A program made the translations under genes and the position numbers. The notes beneath the pieces were generated by a model that worked only from the letters and a program-made list of their open reading frames with translations, had not been told where the DNA came from and searched no databases. 64,000 bases of DNA from JAHEFU01 sp041395205 (lineage in GTDB: Bacteria > 4484-113 > JAFGCY01), in the NCBI GenBank assembly GCA_041395205.1, contig JAWLAZ010000004.1:1-64000 (forward strand), given 5' to 3'. Of the stretch, positions 25,351 through 33,806 are shown piece after piece. The number at the start of each line of letters is the position of its first letter. Within the stretch, counting starts at the first letter, position 1.

Positions 25351-28209
25351 TCAGACACTGATGATCCCGGCGCTGACATCCGCCTGGCCGAGCAGCCACT
25401 CGTAATGGGCCTTGTGGCAGCTCGTGACCAGCACCTGATGGTGGCCGGAAAGTGTATCCAGATAGTTCAGACCGGCAATGCTGCGCAGGTCGTCAAGTTC
25501 GTTGAGCGGTTCGTCGAGCAGCAGCGGCGCATTGACCTTGCCGGTCAGGGCCTTGATCACCGCACTGCGCATCGCCAGGCTGAGCTGGTTGCGCGCACCG
25601 CTGGAAAGCCGCTCCAGCAGGGCCCTGCCTTCCAGTCCCGGAGGAGCACCCTCCACGCGCAGGCGCAGCTCCAGTGCGGCGTCAATCTGGGCCTCGAGTA
25701 CTCCCTCCACCGGAGCACGCTCCAGGATGCGCTGCAGTTCCTCGTTGATGCGTGGCGCCAGGCTGCTGCTCTGGCGGCTGCGGATCTCACGGAAACTCTC
25801 GCGGCAGAACTCTATCGCCTTCTGCCAGACGATCAGGCCGCTGAGGCGGCTGGAGCTGTCCTCCAGGCGGCGGAAGCTGTCCTCCACACTGCGCATCACG
25901 TCACTTTCGGCGGCGATGCGCTCACGCAGGGCGGACAGTTCGCGGCTCGCATCCTCGTTGTCATCGTTCAGGCGGCCGAGAAAGTCCTCAAGCTGGCGGC
26001 GCTGATTGAGCTGCTCATCCAGCTGCTCGGGTGTGCTGACGATCGAACTCAGACGCTGCTGCTCATCCCGGTCCAGCCTGCTCCATTCCAGTTCGAATTC
26101 GTCACGGGGCATCACGGCGTGGCGGTGGTAGCCCTCCGACTCCCTGAGCCTGTCGCGGATGGTGCGGTACTCACGCGCCTGCAGCATCATCTCCCGGAAA
26201 CGGGCGACTGCCTCATCCGGGCTGGAACTGGCAACGAAGCTCAGCCCCACGGGTTCAACCAGTTCAGTGAGCCGCAGGATCAGCTCGCGGCGGCGCTGGC
26301 CGTTGGCATCGATTTCCCGGCGCATGTCGAGCTGCGTGGCATTCTGGTCCATGCGCTGCTTCTTGAGATCCTCGATGCTGGCCAGGGTATCCTGGCGCTC
26401 CTGCAGCCATTCCCTGTCAATCTGGGTCGGCAGGCCCTGCAGGATCCTGCCGAGCTTGCGCCAGCATTCCTGCTGCTTCTCATTGGCATCCGCCATGCGG
26501 TGGCCGGACAGCGCATAGTTCTCCAGCCTGAAGCGCAGGTCCTTGTAAACCGGAATGTCGCGCATCAGCTCGGACCACTTTTCATCAGTCAGCTCGAACT
26601 CGAGGATGTAATGACGGCGGTCGCGGTCAAGACGGGCCTGGTCATCCGAGAGGCGGTTCAGGCCGGGCTTGATCTCGCGGTCCATTTCCTCGTTGGCCTT
26701 GCGGGCCCGGCTCTTGTGGCCAACGTCACGGATGAACTGGTAGACCGCGAACACGAACACCAGCCCGGCAAGGGTGTAACCCAGCAGCGGACCGCTCTCA
26801 CCGAGGCGGCCGAAAAGCGCCGTGCTGAAGATCGCCAGCAGGATGGCAATCATCATCAGGCCGACTGCCACTTCGCGCTGGCCGCCCCTGCCCTTGCGGA
26901 TCACCGGAGCGAGTTCCAGCTTGCGGTGCTCGATGGCACCCTTCTCCGTTTCATAGCTGTGGTTGCGCTCGTACCAATCCAGCAGCGTGTTGATGTAGCT
27001 GCGATGCTTACGCATGGATTTGTCCAGGGCCTCGAAGCGCGTGCGCGTTTCCGGGTCGGCACTCTGGCCATAGTGCTGGCGTTCCTGCGAGGCTTGCTCG
27101 TAATCCGCCATGGCACTGTCAAGCAGCACGGAGATTTCATTGATGTCACGCTGGCGGTCAACCAGCGGCAGCAGGTGCTCATTGTTGCCCAGTGACTGCT
27201 CGATGCGCTTCAGGGCATGTTCAGCGGAAACCAGCTTGTCGCGCATGCGGGTTTCCTGCTCATTGATGTTGCCGAATTCGGTGTTCCAGCGCTCAATCTC
27301 CACTTCGAGATGGAAGGGAAACTCGCGGATCCAGGGCTCGCCGGCCAGGCGCTCATCCCAGTCCTCGAGCTGCTGCTCGATGCGGGTCTGCTCCTTGTAG
27401 CACCAGAATGCCCCGGCAAGCTGGATGTCACGGATGCGGTTGATCAGCTTGCGGCGCTTGATCTGCTCCTGGTTCTGGCGGAATTCCGCCTGCTCCTTGC
27501 GGGCCTGCAGCTTCTCCAGCTCGGCATACTTCTCACGCCCGCTTTCGAATTCCAGCCTGGCAACGGCATTCTGCTCGTCCAGGCGGCGCAGGATCGTGCT
27601 GAACAGCACCGGGCTTTCGGCTACGCCCTGCATCGTGAAGCTCGGATTCTCAAGCTGGTTCAGGGCATGATCGAGCGTGGCCTTCTCCGGGTCCTCAACG
27701 AGACCGGCCAGATCGGATGTCAGAACCGCGCGCAGGTCGGAGTCACGGATCACATCGTCAATCTGGCCCTGGCGGGACAGCACGCTGCCCTGGAAGGCGC
27801 CGCGGGTCAGGCCCAGCAGCTGGCGTCCCAGATCCCACTCGCCATTGGAATCAACATTGATGCGGTCGCTGAGATTCTCCAGGCTTTCCACATCCTGGAC
27901 GAAGATGTTGAAGCGGTCGAAGAACACCTGGACCCGGACCAGGTCCGGCCAGCCGCGGCGCTCCGGCGCAATGATCATTGAAGCCTGGGGATTGCTGCCA
28001 TCCCAGGGAGCCCACTGCTCGACCAGCGCCAGGTTGCGCTTGCTGCCGCGCGAGGGCACGCCATAGAGCAACCACTCGATCATCGTCAGCAAAGTGGTCT
28101 TGCCTGACTGGTTCGGAGCCACGATGATGTTCAGGCCCGGCTCGAAACTGCGCTGTTCATCGACACGCAGCTTTCCGAAACGTGCTGACTCAAGTGCTAT
28201 CAGTTTCAT
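25351..28209 (-). CDS. YhaN-like (SbcC/Rad50-type) coiled-coil AAA protein
   Basis: 952 residues. Walker A APNQSGKTT (31-39) follows an SMC-type N-terminus. Long coiled coils flank two adjacent hydrophobic segments (about 455-500), a mark of YhaN-type proteins rather than SbcC. The C-terminal half ends with the ABC signature LSSGARNQLSLA and Walker B PLLLDEPLNELDD. The gene overlaps the metallophosphoesterase stop by one base (ATGA), so the two are translationally coupled and probably form a nuclease/ATPase complex acting on DNA ends, by analogy with Mre11-Rad50. Membrane association is an inference from the hydrophobic segments. Confidence 0.85.
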   Translation of the reverse strand: MKLIALESARFGKLRVDEQRSFEPGLNIIVAPNQSGKTTLLTMIEWLLYGVPSRGSKRNLALVEQWAPWDGSNPQASMIIAPERRGWPDLVRVQVFFDRFNIFVQDVESLENLSDRINVDSNGEWDLGRQLLGLTRGAFQGSVLSRQGQIDDVIRDSDLRAVLTSDLAGLVEDPEKATLDHALNQLENPSFTMQGVAESPVLFSTILRRLDEQNAVARLEFESGREKYAELEKLQARKEQAEFRQNQEQIKRRKLINRIRDIQLAGAFWCYKEQTRIEQQLEDWDERLAGEPWIREFPFHLEVEIERWNTEFGNINEQETRMRDKLVSAEHALKRIEQSLGNNEHLLPLVDRQRDINEISVLLDSAMADYEQASQERQHYGQSADPETRTRFEALDKSMRKHRSYINTLLDWYERNHSYETEKGAIEHRKLELAPVIRKGRGGQREVAVGLMMIAILLAIFSTALFGRLGESGPLLGYTLAGLVFVFAVYQFIRDVGHKSRARKANEEMDREIKPGLNRLSDDQARLDRDRRHYILEFELTDEKWSELMRDIPVYKDLRFRLENYALSGHRMADANEKQQECWRKLGRILQGLPTQIDREWLQERQDTLASIEDLKKQRMDQNATQLDMRREIDANGQRRRELILRLTELVEPVGLSFVASSSPDEAVARFREMMLQAREYRTIRDRLRESEGYHRHAVMPRDEFELEWSRLDRDEQQRLSSIVSTPEQLDEQLNQRRQLEDFLGRLNDDNEDASRELSALRERIAAESDVMRSVEDSFRRLEDSSSRLSGLIVWQKAIEFCRESFREIRSRQSSSLAPRINEELQRILERAPVEGVLEAQIDAALELRLRVEGAPPGLEGRALLERLSSGARNQLSLAMRSAVIKALTGKVNAPLLLDEPLNELDDLRSIAGLNYLDTLSGHHQVLVTSCHKAHYEWLLGQADVSAGIISV

Positions 28210-29369
28210 CAGACCAGCTCCTCGGGCAGACCCTGGCCACTGAGCAGGCGGTGGCCCAGATAGCGGGCGAGGCGCCAGGCCTCCTTGATGCCTTCCTCAC
28301 TGGAATCATCTATCTGCTTTTCACAGTTGTCGAGAAACTCGTCCAGCAGCGGACTGACACCGCGCGGAGCCAGGGGCGGTGTGAAGGCCGTTTCGGACCA
28401 GTCAATGTCCGTGGCATACCAGGCCCGGCGCAGCAGGCCGTTGATCCGCTCGCGCAGACCTTCCTTTTCGGTGGCAGGCCAGCGTCCGCGGATATCAAGC
28501 CGCAACAGGTCCCGCTCTCCGATCTGGCTGCCGATTGATTCAAGACGCTGGTCAAGCCTGAGCCAGCTTTCCCCACCCTGCCAGGGAGGCAGCTGCAGGG
28601 GGTGGCGCTGCCAGCTGTGTCGGGATGTCTGGATCCATTCCAGATCCGCCCCGACTTCGCGCAGCTTGCCCATCACGAATCCGCGTGTGCCGGTTTCATC
28701 CCAGCCCAGACCCTGCACGCAACCACTGTAGGCGGCATATGACGGGCCGTCAGACTGGCGGCTGAACTGCTGGAAAGTGTGGTAGTGCCCCAGCGCGCAG
28801 TAACTGAAGCCGCACTGCTCAAGAGCCGTGGTGGTTACCGGCAGCATCACGGATTCCCGCAGGCGGCCATCGCCGGCATTCATCACGGAGGCGTGCATCA
28901 TCAGGACGCTCGGACCACCCGGGGCCGCCGGCAGCGAGCTCCAGTCGATCATGCTGCCGTATTCGCCGCTGCGGAAGGCCCGGCCGGCCACGGGGCAGGC
29001 CTCTGTATTGACGATCGTGAATTCGTTGTTCGTGAAAAGTGTCACGTTGCGCGGTGCGGCAATCGTGGCATAGGGGCTTTCGAGGGAGTAGGGATCGTGA
29101 TTGCCCGGAGTGATCACCACCGGGGTGGGAGCCATGCTGGCCGCCAGCTCATAGATGAAATGCAGTTGCCCACCGGCGTCGATGCCGTTGTGCTCATAGA
29201 GGTCACCGGGCATCAGGATCAGGTCCACATTCTCGGCTCTGGCCCTTGCGAAGGCCTCCACCACCAGTTCCCGGGTGGTGTTGCGCAGCTGTTCCGCGAC
29301 TTCCCCGGGCAGATTTACGAGCCTGGCACCGAGATGGAGGTCGGATAGCTGCATGAAAACTAGGGACAT
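28209..29369 (-). CDS. YhaO-like metallophosphoesterase (Mre11/SbcD family)
   Basis: 386 residues from ATG 29369. Metal-binding motifs are SDLHLG, MPGDLYEH, PGNHD, the MMHAS strand and GHYH, all in order, as in SbcD/Mre11/YhaO. The C-terminal ~150 residues likely bind the ATPase partner encoded next. The longer open frame to 30422 is antisense to a glycosyltransferase gene and is rejected. The start lies eight bases after TATACT on the minus strand, with no ribosome binding site. Confidence 0.87.
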   Translation of the reverse strand: MSLVFMQLSDLHLGARLVNLPGEVAEQLRNTTRELVVEAFARARAENVDLILMPGDLYEHNGIDAGGQLHFIYELAASMAPTPVVITPGNHDPYSLESPYATIAAPRNVTLFTNNEFTIVNTEACPVAGRAFRSGEYGSMIDWSSLPAAPGGPSVLMMHASVMNAGDGRLRESVMLPVTTTALEQCGFSYCALGHYHTFQQFSRQSDGPSYAAYSGCVQGLGWDETGTRGFVMGKLREVGADLEWIQTSRHSWQRHPLQLPPWQGGESWLRLDQRLESIGSQIGERDLLRLDIRGRWPATEKEGLRERINGLLRRAWYATDIDWSETAFTPPLAPRGVSPLLDEFLDNCEKQIDDSSEEGIKEAWRLARYLGHRLLSGQGLPEELV

Positions 29370-29417
29370 AACGGCTGAGTATAGCGCATTTAACAAATTC
29401 TGATTAACATCTATGCA

Positions 29418-30554
29418 GTGCGCATTGCATGGGACTATCAGGCCATCACCGGCCCCCGGCCCACCGGACTGGGGATCTCTGTTGGATTGCTGCTCAAGGC
29501 CTTTGAGGATCACTGCGCGCAGCATCCGGTCCTGCCCATGCGGCCCAATGAAACGGACAGCGCGCTTGTGGATGTCCCCGACCGCATCAAGTGGGAGCAG
29601 ATGCGCCTGCCTGCTGCACTGCGCCGGCTGAACCCCAGGGCCTCGCTGCTGTACTGCCCGGCACTGGGCGCGCCGCTCACCAGCCCGGTACCGGTTGTGG
29701 CGCATGTGCATGACCTGATTCCGCTGATGTATCCGGAGCAGTTCAGCGGCCCGGCGGGCTTCTACTGGAAGACCCTGCTGCCACGCTGCTGGAAGCGGGC
29801 CAGAGCCCTGACCGTAAGCAACATGGCGGTCAAGCGTGACATCATGCGCCTGCTGGATGTGGCCCCGGAGCGGATCCACGTCGTGCCCTATTACCCTGAC
29901 CCAAGTTGGCGTGTCAACGCCCAGCAGCTGCGTGAACAGCATCTGAGGGAAGACAGCATGCCGGACCAGGCGGATGTGCCTGAATTTCTGATGCTGGCCA
30001 GCCATGAGGCCCGCAAGAACATTGAGCTGGGGATCCAGGCTCTGGCGGACCTGAGACAGCGGCATGGCATCCCGGCCCGGCTGGTGTGCATCGGTGGTCA
30101 GACGGAGCACACCGAGGTCCTGAAGTCCATCGCGGCGGAACTGGACGTAGTGGACAGTCTGGAGTTCCCTGGTTACCTGCCCCAGCAGGAGATCACCCGC
30201 CGCCTGCTGCGCAGTACGGCCCTGCTGTTCGTCAGCCGCTATGAGGGGTATGGCATGCCACCGCAGGAGGCCCAGAGCATCGGTGTGCCGGTTGTGCTGT
30301 CGGACATTCCCTGTCACAAGGAAGTCTATGCCGACCGTGAGCGCATCTCCCAGCTGCCGCTGGAGCTGCAGTTCACCCCGCCGATGACGGATACGGGAAA
30401 CCACCGCAAGCTGGCGGACCATATGCAGCGGCTGATCACCGATGCGCAGTGGCGTGAGCAGCTCTCACGCCATGGGATCGCCTACAGTGGCACCTTCAGC
30501 TCGCGGCGCACCGCCAGCTCGCTGCTGGAAGCCTTCGAAGCCGCTCTGCGCTGA
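29418..30554 (+). CDS. GT4 family glycosyltransferase
   Basis: 378 residues, retaining GT-B fold. The N-terminal half has HVHDLIPL and ALTVSNMAVKRDI; the C-terminal nucleotide-sugar half has SRYEGYGMPPQEAQSIGVPVV, the E-x7-E signature of GT4 enzymes. It probably adds a sugar to a lipid-linked or surface glycan; donor and acceptor are unknown. GTG 29418 lies seven bases after TAACAT, again without a ribosome binding site. It is divergent from the metallophosphoesterase gene. Confidence 0.85.
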   Translation: MRIAWDYQAITGPRPTGLGISVGLLLKAFEDHCAQHPVLPMRPNETDSALVDVPDRIKWEQMRLPAALRRLNPRASLLYCPALGAPLTSPVPVVAHVHDLIPLMYPEQFSGPAGFYWKTLLPRCWKRARALTVSNMAVKRDIMRLLDVAPERIHVVPYYPDPSWRVNAQQLREQHLREDSMPDQADVPEFLMLASHEARKNIELGIQALADLRQRHGIPARLVCIGGQTEHTEVLKSIAAELDVVDSLEFPGYLPQQEITRRLLRSTALLFVSRYEGYGMPPQEAQSIGVPVVLSDIPCHKEVYADRERISQLPLELQFTPPMTDTGNHRKLADHMQRLITDAQWREQLSRHGIAYSGTFSSRRTASSLLEAFEAALR

Positions 30555-30557
30555 GGC

Positions 30558-31646
30558 TCAGTCCTCGGCCGGCAGGCGCATGATCTGCGTGCTGACCTTG
30601 CGTGAATCTCGGCTGTCCAGCACGGAGTAGTAATAGGTATCCTTGCCACTGCTGTAATCAATCAGCGAGATGAAGTCGCTGGTGGACAGCAGTTCACGCC
30701 GCACCTTCGTATAGGGCTCGATCTCGATGATCTTGAAGAGCTTGGCCTGCTTGTCATTGACCAGGGCGTAGATCGTATTGCCGCGATCCTTCCAGTCAAA
30801 GTAGATCAGGTCCTCATTTGGCTGCAGATCCACGGTCAGCACCTGCGGGTTGTCCTTGTTGCTGAAGTTGTAGATGCAGAGCTGCAGGGTCGGACGGCCC
30901 TCGGCGAACACGGTCGTGGCAGCCTGGCGGCTGGCGCTTTCAACCTTGAACAGGGCATGGTCATCCGCGGGGTCCTTGTCATTGCTGAAGGTGTAGAGGT
31001 TACGGTAGGTTCCGTCCTCCAGGCTCCACTCCGCAATGTAGAAATCACCGGTGTTGGCATCATGCAGGTGCCAGAACACGCTGTAGCCATCCGAGCTGAG
31101 ATCGTAGTCACTGCCGATGTTGGCGCGCGCCACACGCGGCACCACCTGGTTGACCCCGCTCAGGAAGAGGTTGAAGCTCGGCAGGGACTCGGTGTTGATC
31201 GTCATCTGCATGGCCTTTGAGCCATCCTCGGCGGCGATCGGATCGAGCGTGTACATCTCGAACAGGTCCTTCATCTCACCGACGAGCACGTCCGCCTTGG
31301 TGTCCACGTTGTAGGTGCGGTAGATCACGTTGTTGAGCTTGAGCTTCTCCTGGTAGAACGCGAAGGTATAGAGCAGCACGTTCTTGCCGGGGATCCAGCA
31401 CATCCCGCCGGGATTATCCGCGGTGAAGATCTCACGCTTCTCACCGTTGTCGCCGTTGATAACGACGAGCTTGTATTCATTGCCGACCTGGTTCCAGGCG
31501 GCGAGCCAGTTGTTGCGAGGCGTGCAGCGCACGACGGAGGCGTCGCCTTCGAGCTTCGTAACCACGCTGGGCTTGGCGGCGAATGCGGACTGGCTGATCA
31601 GCACTGCCATGAGGAAGCTCAGGATGGTCAGGACAGGTAATCTCAT
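30558..31646 (-). CDS. secreted beta-propeller protein (TolB-like)
   Basis: 362 residues with a signal peptide (cleavage near SAFA, about residue 23) followed by blades with repeated hydrophobic strand patterns such as GGMCWIPGKNVLLY and YDLSSDGYSVFW. The pattern resembles WD40-like TolB propellers, but I see no definite family signature. Probably a periplasmic binding or scaffold protein. ATG 31646 has GGAG 11 bases upstream. It is convergent with the GT gene and divergent from the HtrA gene across a 275-base gap that holds no gene. Confidence 0.6.
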   Translation of the reverse strand: MRLPVLTILSFLMAVLISQSAFAAKPSVVTKLEGDASVVRCTPRNNWLAAWNQVGNEYKLVVINGDNGEKREIFTADNPGGMCWIPGKNVLLYTFAFYQEKLKLNNVIYRTYNVDTKADVLVGEMKDLFEMYTLDPIAAEDGSKAMQMTINTESLPSFNLFLSGVNQVVPRVARANIGSDYDLSSDGYSVFWHLHDANTGDFYIAEWSLEDGTYRNLYTFSNDKDPADDHALFKVESASRQAATTVFAEGRPTLQLCIYNFSNKDNPQVLTVDLQPNEDLIYFDWKDRGNTIYALVNDKQAKLFKIIEIEPYTKVRRELLSTSDFISLIDYSSGKDTYYYSVLDSRDSRKVSTQIMRLPAED

Positions 31647-31921
31647 TGGGATCGATGCTCCATTTGAAAACTATTGGCCGGTCCGGCATATTACATAAGG
31701 TCCCGCGGCGTTTGTCAAACTGCCGTCGCAATCCTGACGCGGCAGGCGTCCAACTGTTCGGCCTGCCATTCATCAGATTGATCGCGGCGGGCCGATGGTA
31801 ACAGAAACCGCAGGCCGATCAGGTACCGGACGAGAGAATCATCGCGGCTTGCGAACAAGGGTTAAAATGCCCACGTCATAGGCCGGTACCAAATTCGAAC
31901 TCACTTTCTCAGGAGCAAGGA

Positions 31922-33202
31922 ATGAAGAACACGTCACAGGATGGATTCTGGAGGATCTTCTCCGTGATTCTGATGGTCGCGGTGATCGGGCTTTCAATTG
32001 CCAACTTCACCAGCCGTCCGAAGTACGACTACAAGTTCCATGAGTCGAACCAGACCCAGACCAGGACCGAACTGGCCTCCATCAGCAAGAGCAATGCCCT
32101 CGACCACGAGAGCATCTACTGGATCGCCGACCTCGCGCAGCAGTCCCTGCCCTACGTGGTCAGCATCAAGACCACAATCAACCCCGACAAACTCGATGAG
32201 AGCGAAGGCGACGGCGCCCGTGAGATGACCGAACGCTTCAAGCATCTCGTACCGCAGGGCTTCAACCTGCCCGAGGATTTTGAGCTGCCCGAGGATCACC
32301 CGATGCCCGGCGGTGAGGGCAGCGGCTTCATCATCCGCGAGGATGGCTACATCGTCACCAATGCCCACGTTGTCGAGGATGCCAATGAGTTCTCCGTATT
32401 CATCGGTGAGGACAAGGATGGCATCCCCGCCGAGCTGATCGGCAAGGACAACTACAAGGACATCGCCGTGCTGAAGGTCGATGCCAATGGCCTGCCCGCC
32501 GCCGTTCTCGGCAAGAGCGCTGAGAGCCGCGTCGGCGAGCCGGTGGTCGCCATCGGCAGCCCGCTCGGGCATGCCGCGACCGTGACCGCTGGCATCCTCT
32601 CCAGCAACACCCGCAAGCTGGAAGAGGTCGGCCGCAGCTACGACATCCGCAAGCCGCAGATCTACCTGCAGACGGATGCCGCCATCAACCGTGGCAACAG
32701 CGGTGGCCCGCTGTTCAATGCCCAGGGTGAGGTGATCGGCGTGAACCAGGCCATCGCCCGCTGGGACTATACCGAGACCGGTAAGATTCCGATCGAGGGC
32801 ATCGGTTTCGCGATCCCGATTGATGAGGTGAAGGACACCATCTCCCAGATCATGGAAAAGGGCAAGGCCGTCTATCCCGGCATCTCCGCCAACATCACGA
32901 GCGTGGAGGAGTTCCTGCACTTCAATACCAACACCAAGCTGGATGTTGATGAGGGTGTCTACATCAGCGGCATCGTCAAGGGTGGCCCCGCCGACAAGGC
33001 CGGCCTCGCCGCCGGAGATGTGATAACTGAATTCAATGGTGAGCCCGTCAGCGATGCCAACCAGCTGATCTCCATGATCAGCGAGCATGAGGTCGGTGAG
33101 CGCGTGAAGCTGACCGTCTCCCGCAACGGCACCGACCATTTTGAGGAAGTCAGCGTCGTGCTCGGGGAGCTGGACCTCAACAATGTGCGCGCCGGCGACT
33201 GA
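31922..33202 (+). CDS. HtrA/DegP family serine protease
   Basis: Envelope protease and chaperone. A single N-terminal membrane anchor (about residues 10-28) precedes the trypsin-like domain, with H149 in TNAHVV, D180 in KDIAVLKV and S260 in GNSGGPLF. One PDZ domain follows (about 325-415, with GIVKGGPADKAGLAAGDVI). The single PDZ and the anchor resemble DegS or short HtrA proteins. ATG has AGGAG about seven bases upstream. A strong terminator lies after the gene. Confidence 0.92.
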   Translation: MKNTSQDGFWRIFSVILMVAVIGLSIANFTSRPKYDYKFHESNQTQTRTELASISKSNALDHESIYWIADLAQQSLPYVVSIKTTINPDKLDESEGDGAREMTERFKHLVPQGFNLPEDFELPEDHPMPGGEGSGFIIREDGYIVTNAHVVEDANEFSVFIGEDKDGIPAELIGKDNYKDIAVLKVDANGLPAAVLGKSAESRVGEPVVAIGSPLGHAATVTAGILSSNTRKLEEVGRSYDIRKPQIYLQTDAAINRGNSGGPLFNAQGEVIGVNQAIARWDYTETGKIPIEGIGFAIPIDEVKDTISQIMEKGKAVYPGISANITSVEEFLHFNTNTKLDVDEGVYISGIVKGGPADKAGLAAGDVITEFNGEPVSDANQLISMISEHEVGERVKLTVSRNGTDHFEEVSVVLGELDLNNVRAGD

Positions 33203-33233
33203 TCAGCCTGCCTACCGGACAACTGACTGACCA

Positions 33234-33260
33234 GGGGACCCCTGCGGGGGTCCCCTTTTT
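33234..33260 (+). terminator. rho-independent terminator after htrA
   Basis: GGGGACCCC / GGGGTCCCC stem with a short loop and TTTTT. Confidence 0.88.
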
Positions 33261-33340
33261 GTTGCAGCCGCTGACCGGCGTGTAGAATCTGGGGAACAGG
33301 CGTATACCAATAGTGCGGAACTTCCGCACGGAAGCGGATC

Positions 33341-33727
33341 ATGAAGAAATTGCTATCAATCCTGTTCCTTGTCCTGCTCTGCAGCAGCTGCGGCGGCGGC
33401 GCTCCCTTCGTGGCCGATACCGGGCCCTTCAGCGGGGACTTCGTCAACGGCAATGGCCAGAGCATCGGGGCCTTCTCCTTCACGGTGATCAACAACGTGC
33501 TGCAGGGGACGGGCATTCTCAATCACAACGGGGACAACATCACCGTCACGATCAGTGCCAGCGTCAACGGCAAGGTCGTGAACGGCAGCATCAACAACAG
33601 CACCTTCGGCTCCGGACCGCTGTTCGGGACCTTCTCCAACGCGAGCTTCATCGAGGGCAGCTTCACCTTCACGGGCTTCGCCGGGGTCAATACCACCACC
33701 GGCACCTGGTCCGCCAGCGTCCCATAA
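33341..33727 (+). CDS. hypothetical lipoprotein
   Basis: 128 residues. A signal peptide with lipobox LCSSC (Cys17) is followed by a Gly/Asn/Ser/Thr-rich beta-type sequence with repeated G-x-F patterns (GAFSFTV, GSFTFTG, GTFSN), suggesting a small beta-sandwich or barrel. No family recognised. Confidence 0.65.
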   Translation: MKKLLSILFLVLLCSSCGGGAPFVADTGPFSGDFVNGNGQSIGAFSFTVINNVLQGTGILNHNGDNITVTISASVNGKVVNGSINNSTFGSGPLFGTFSNASFIEGSFTFTGFAGVNTTTGTWSASVP

Positions 33728-33806
33728 ACAACCTGATTGAACCGGCTTGATATAATGGTCGTCTCGCAGGAAGCGGGCAATCGTGCATGCCTGCGGGAAG
33801 GCGGAG

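Noticed and set aside
25300..27195. 631-codon open frame on the plus strand
   Set aside because: Antisense to the YhaN-like gene, whose motifs are clear.
29370..30422. N-terminal extension of the metallophosphoesterase frame
   Set aside because: It is antisense to the GT4 gene; ATG 29369 with a TATACT element gives the normal family N-terminus.
33737..33756. TTGAAC plus TATAAT as a full sigma-70 promoter before the PKD lipoprotein
   Set aside because: The spacing is only 8 bases, so the hexamers cannot form one promoter; only the -10 is kept as possible.
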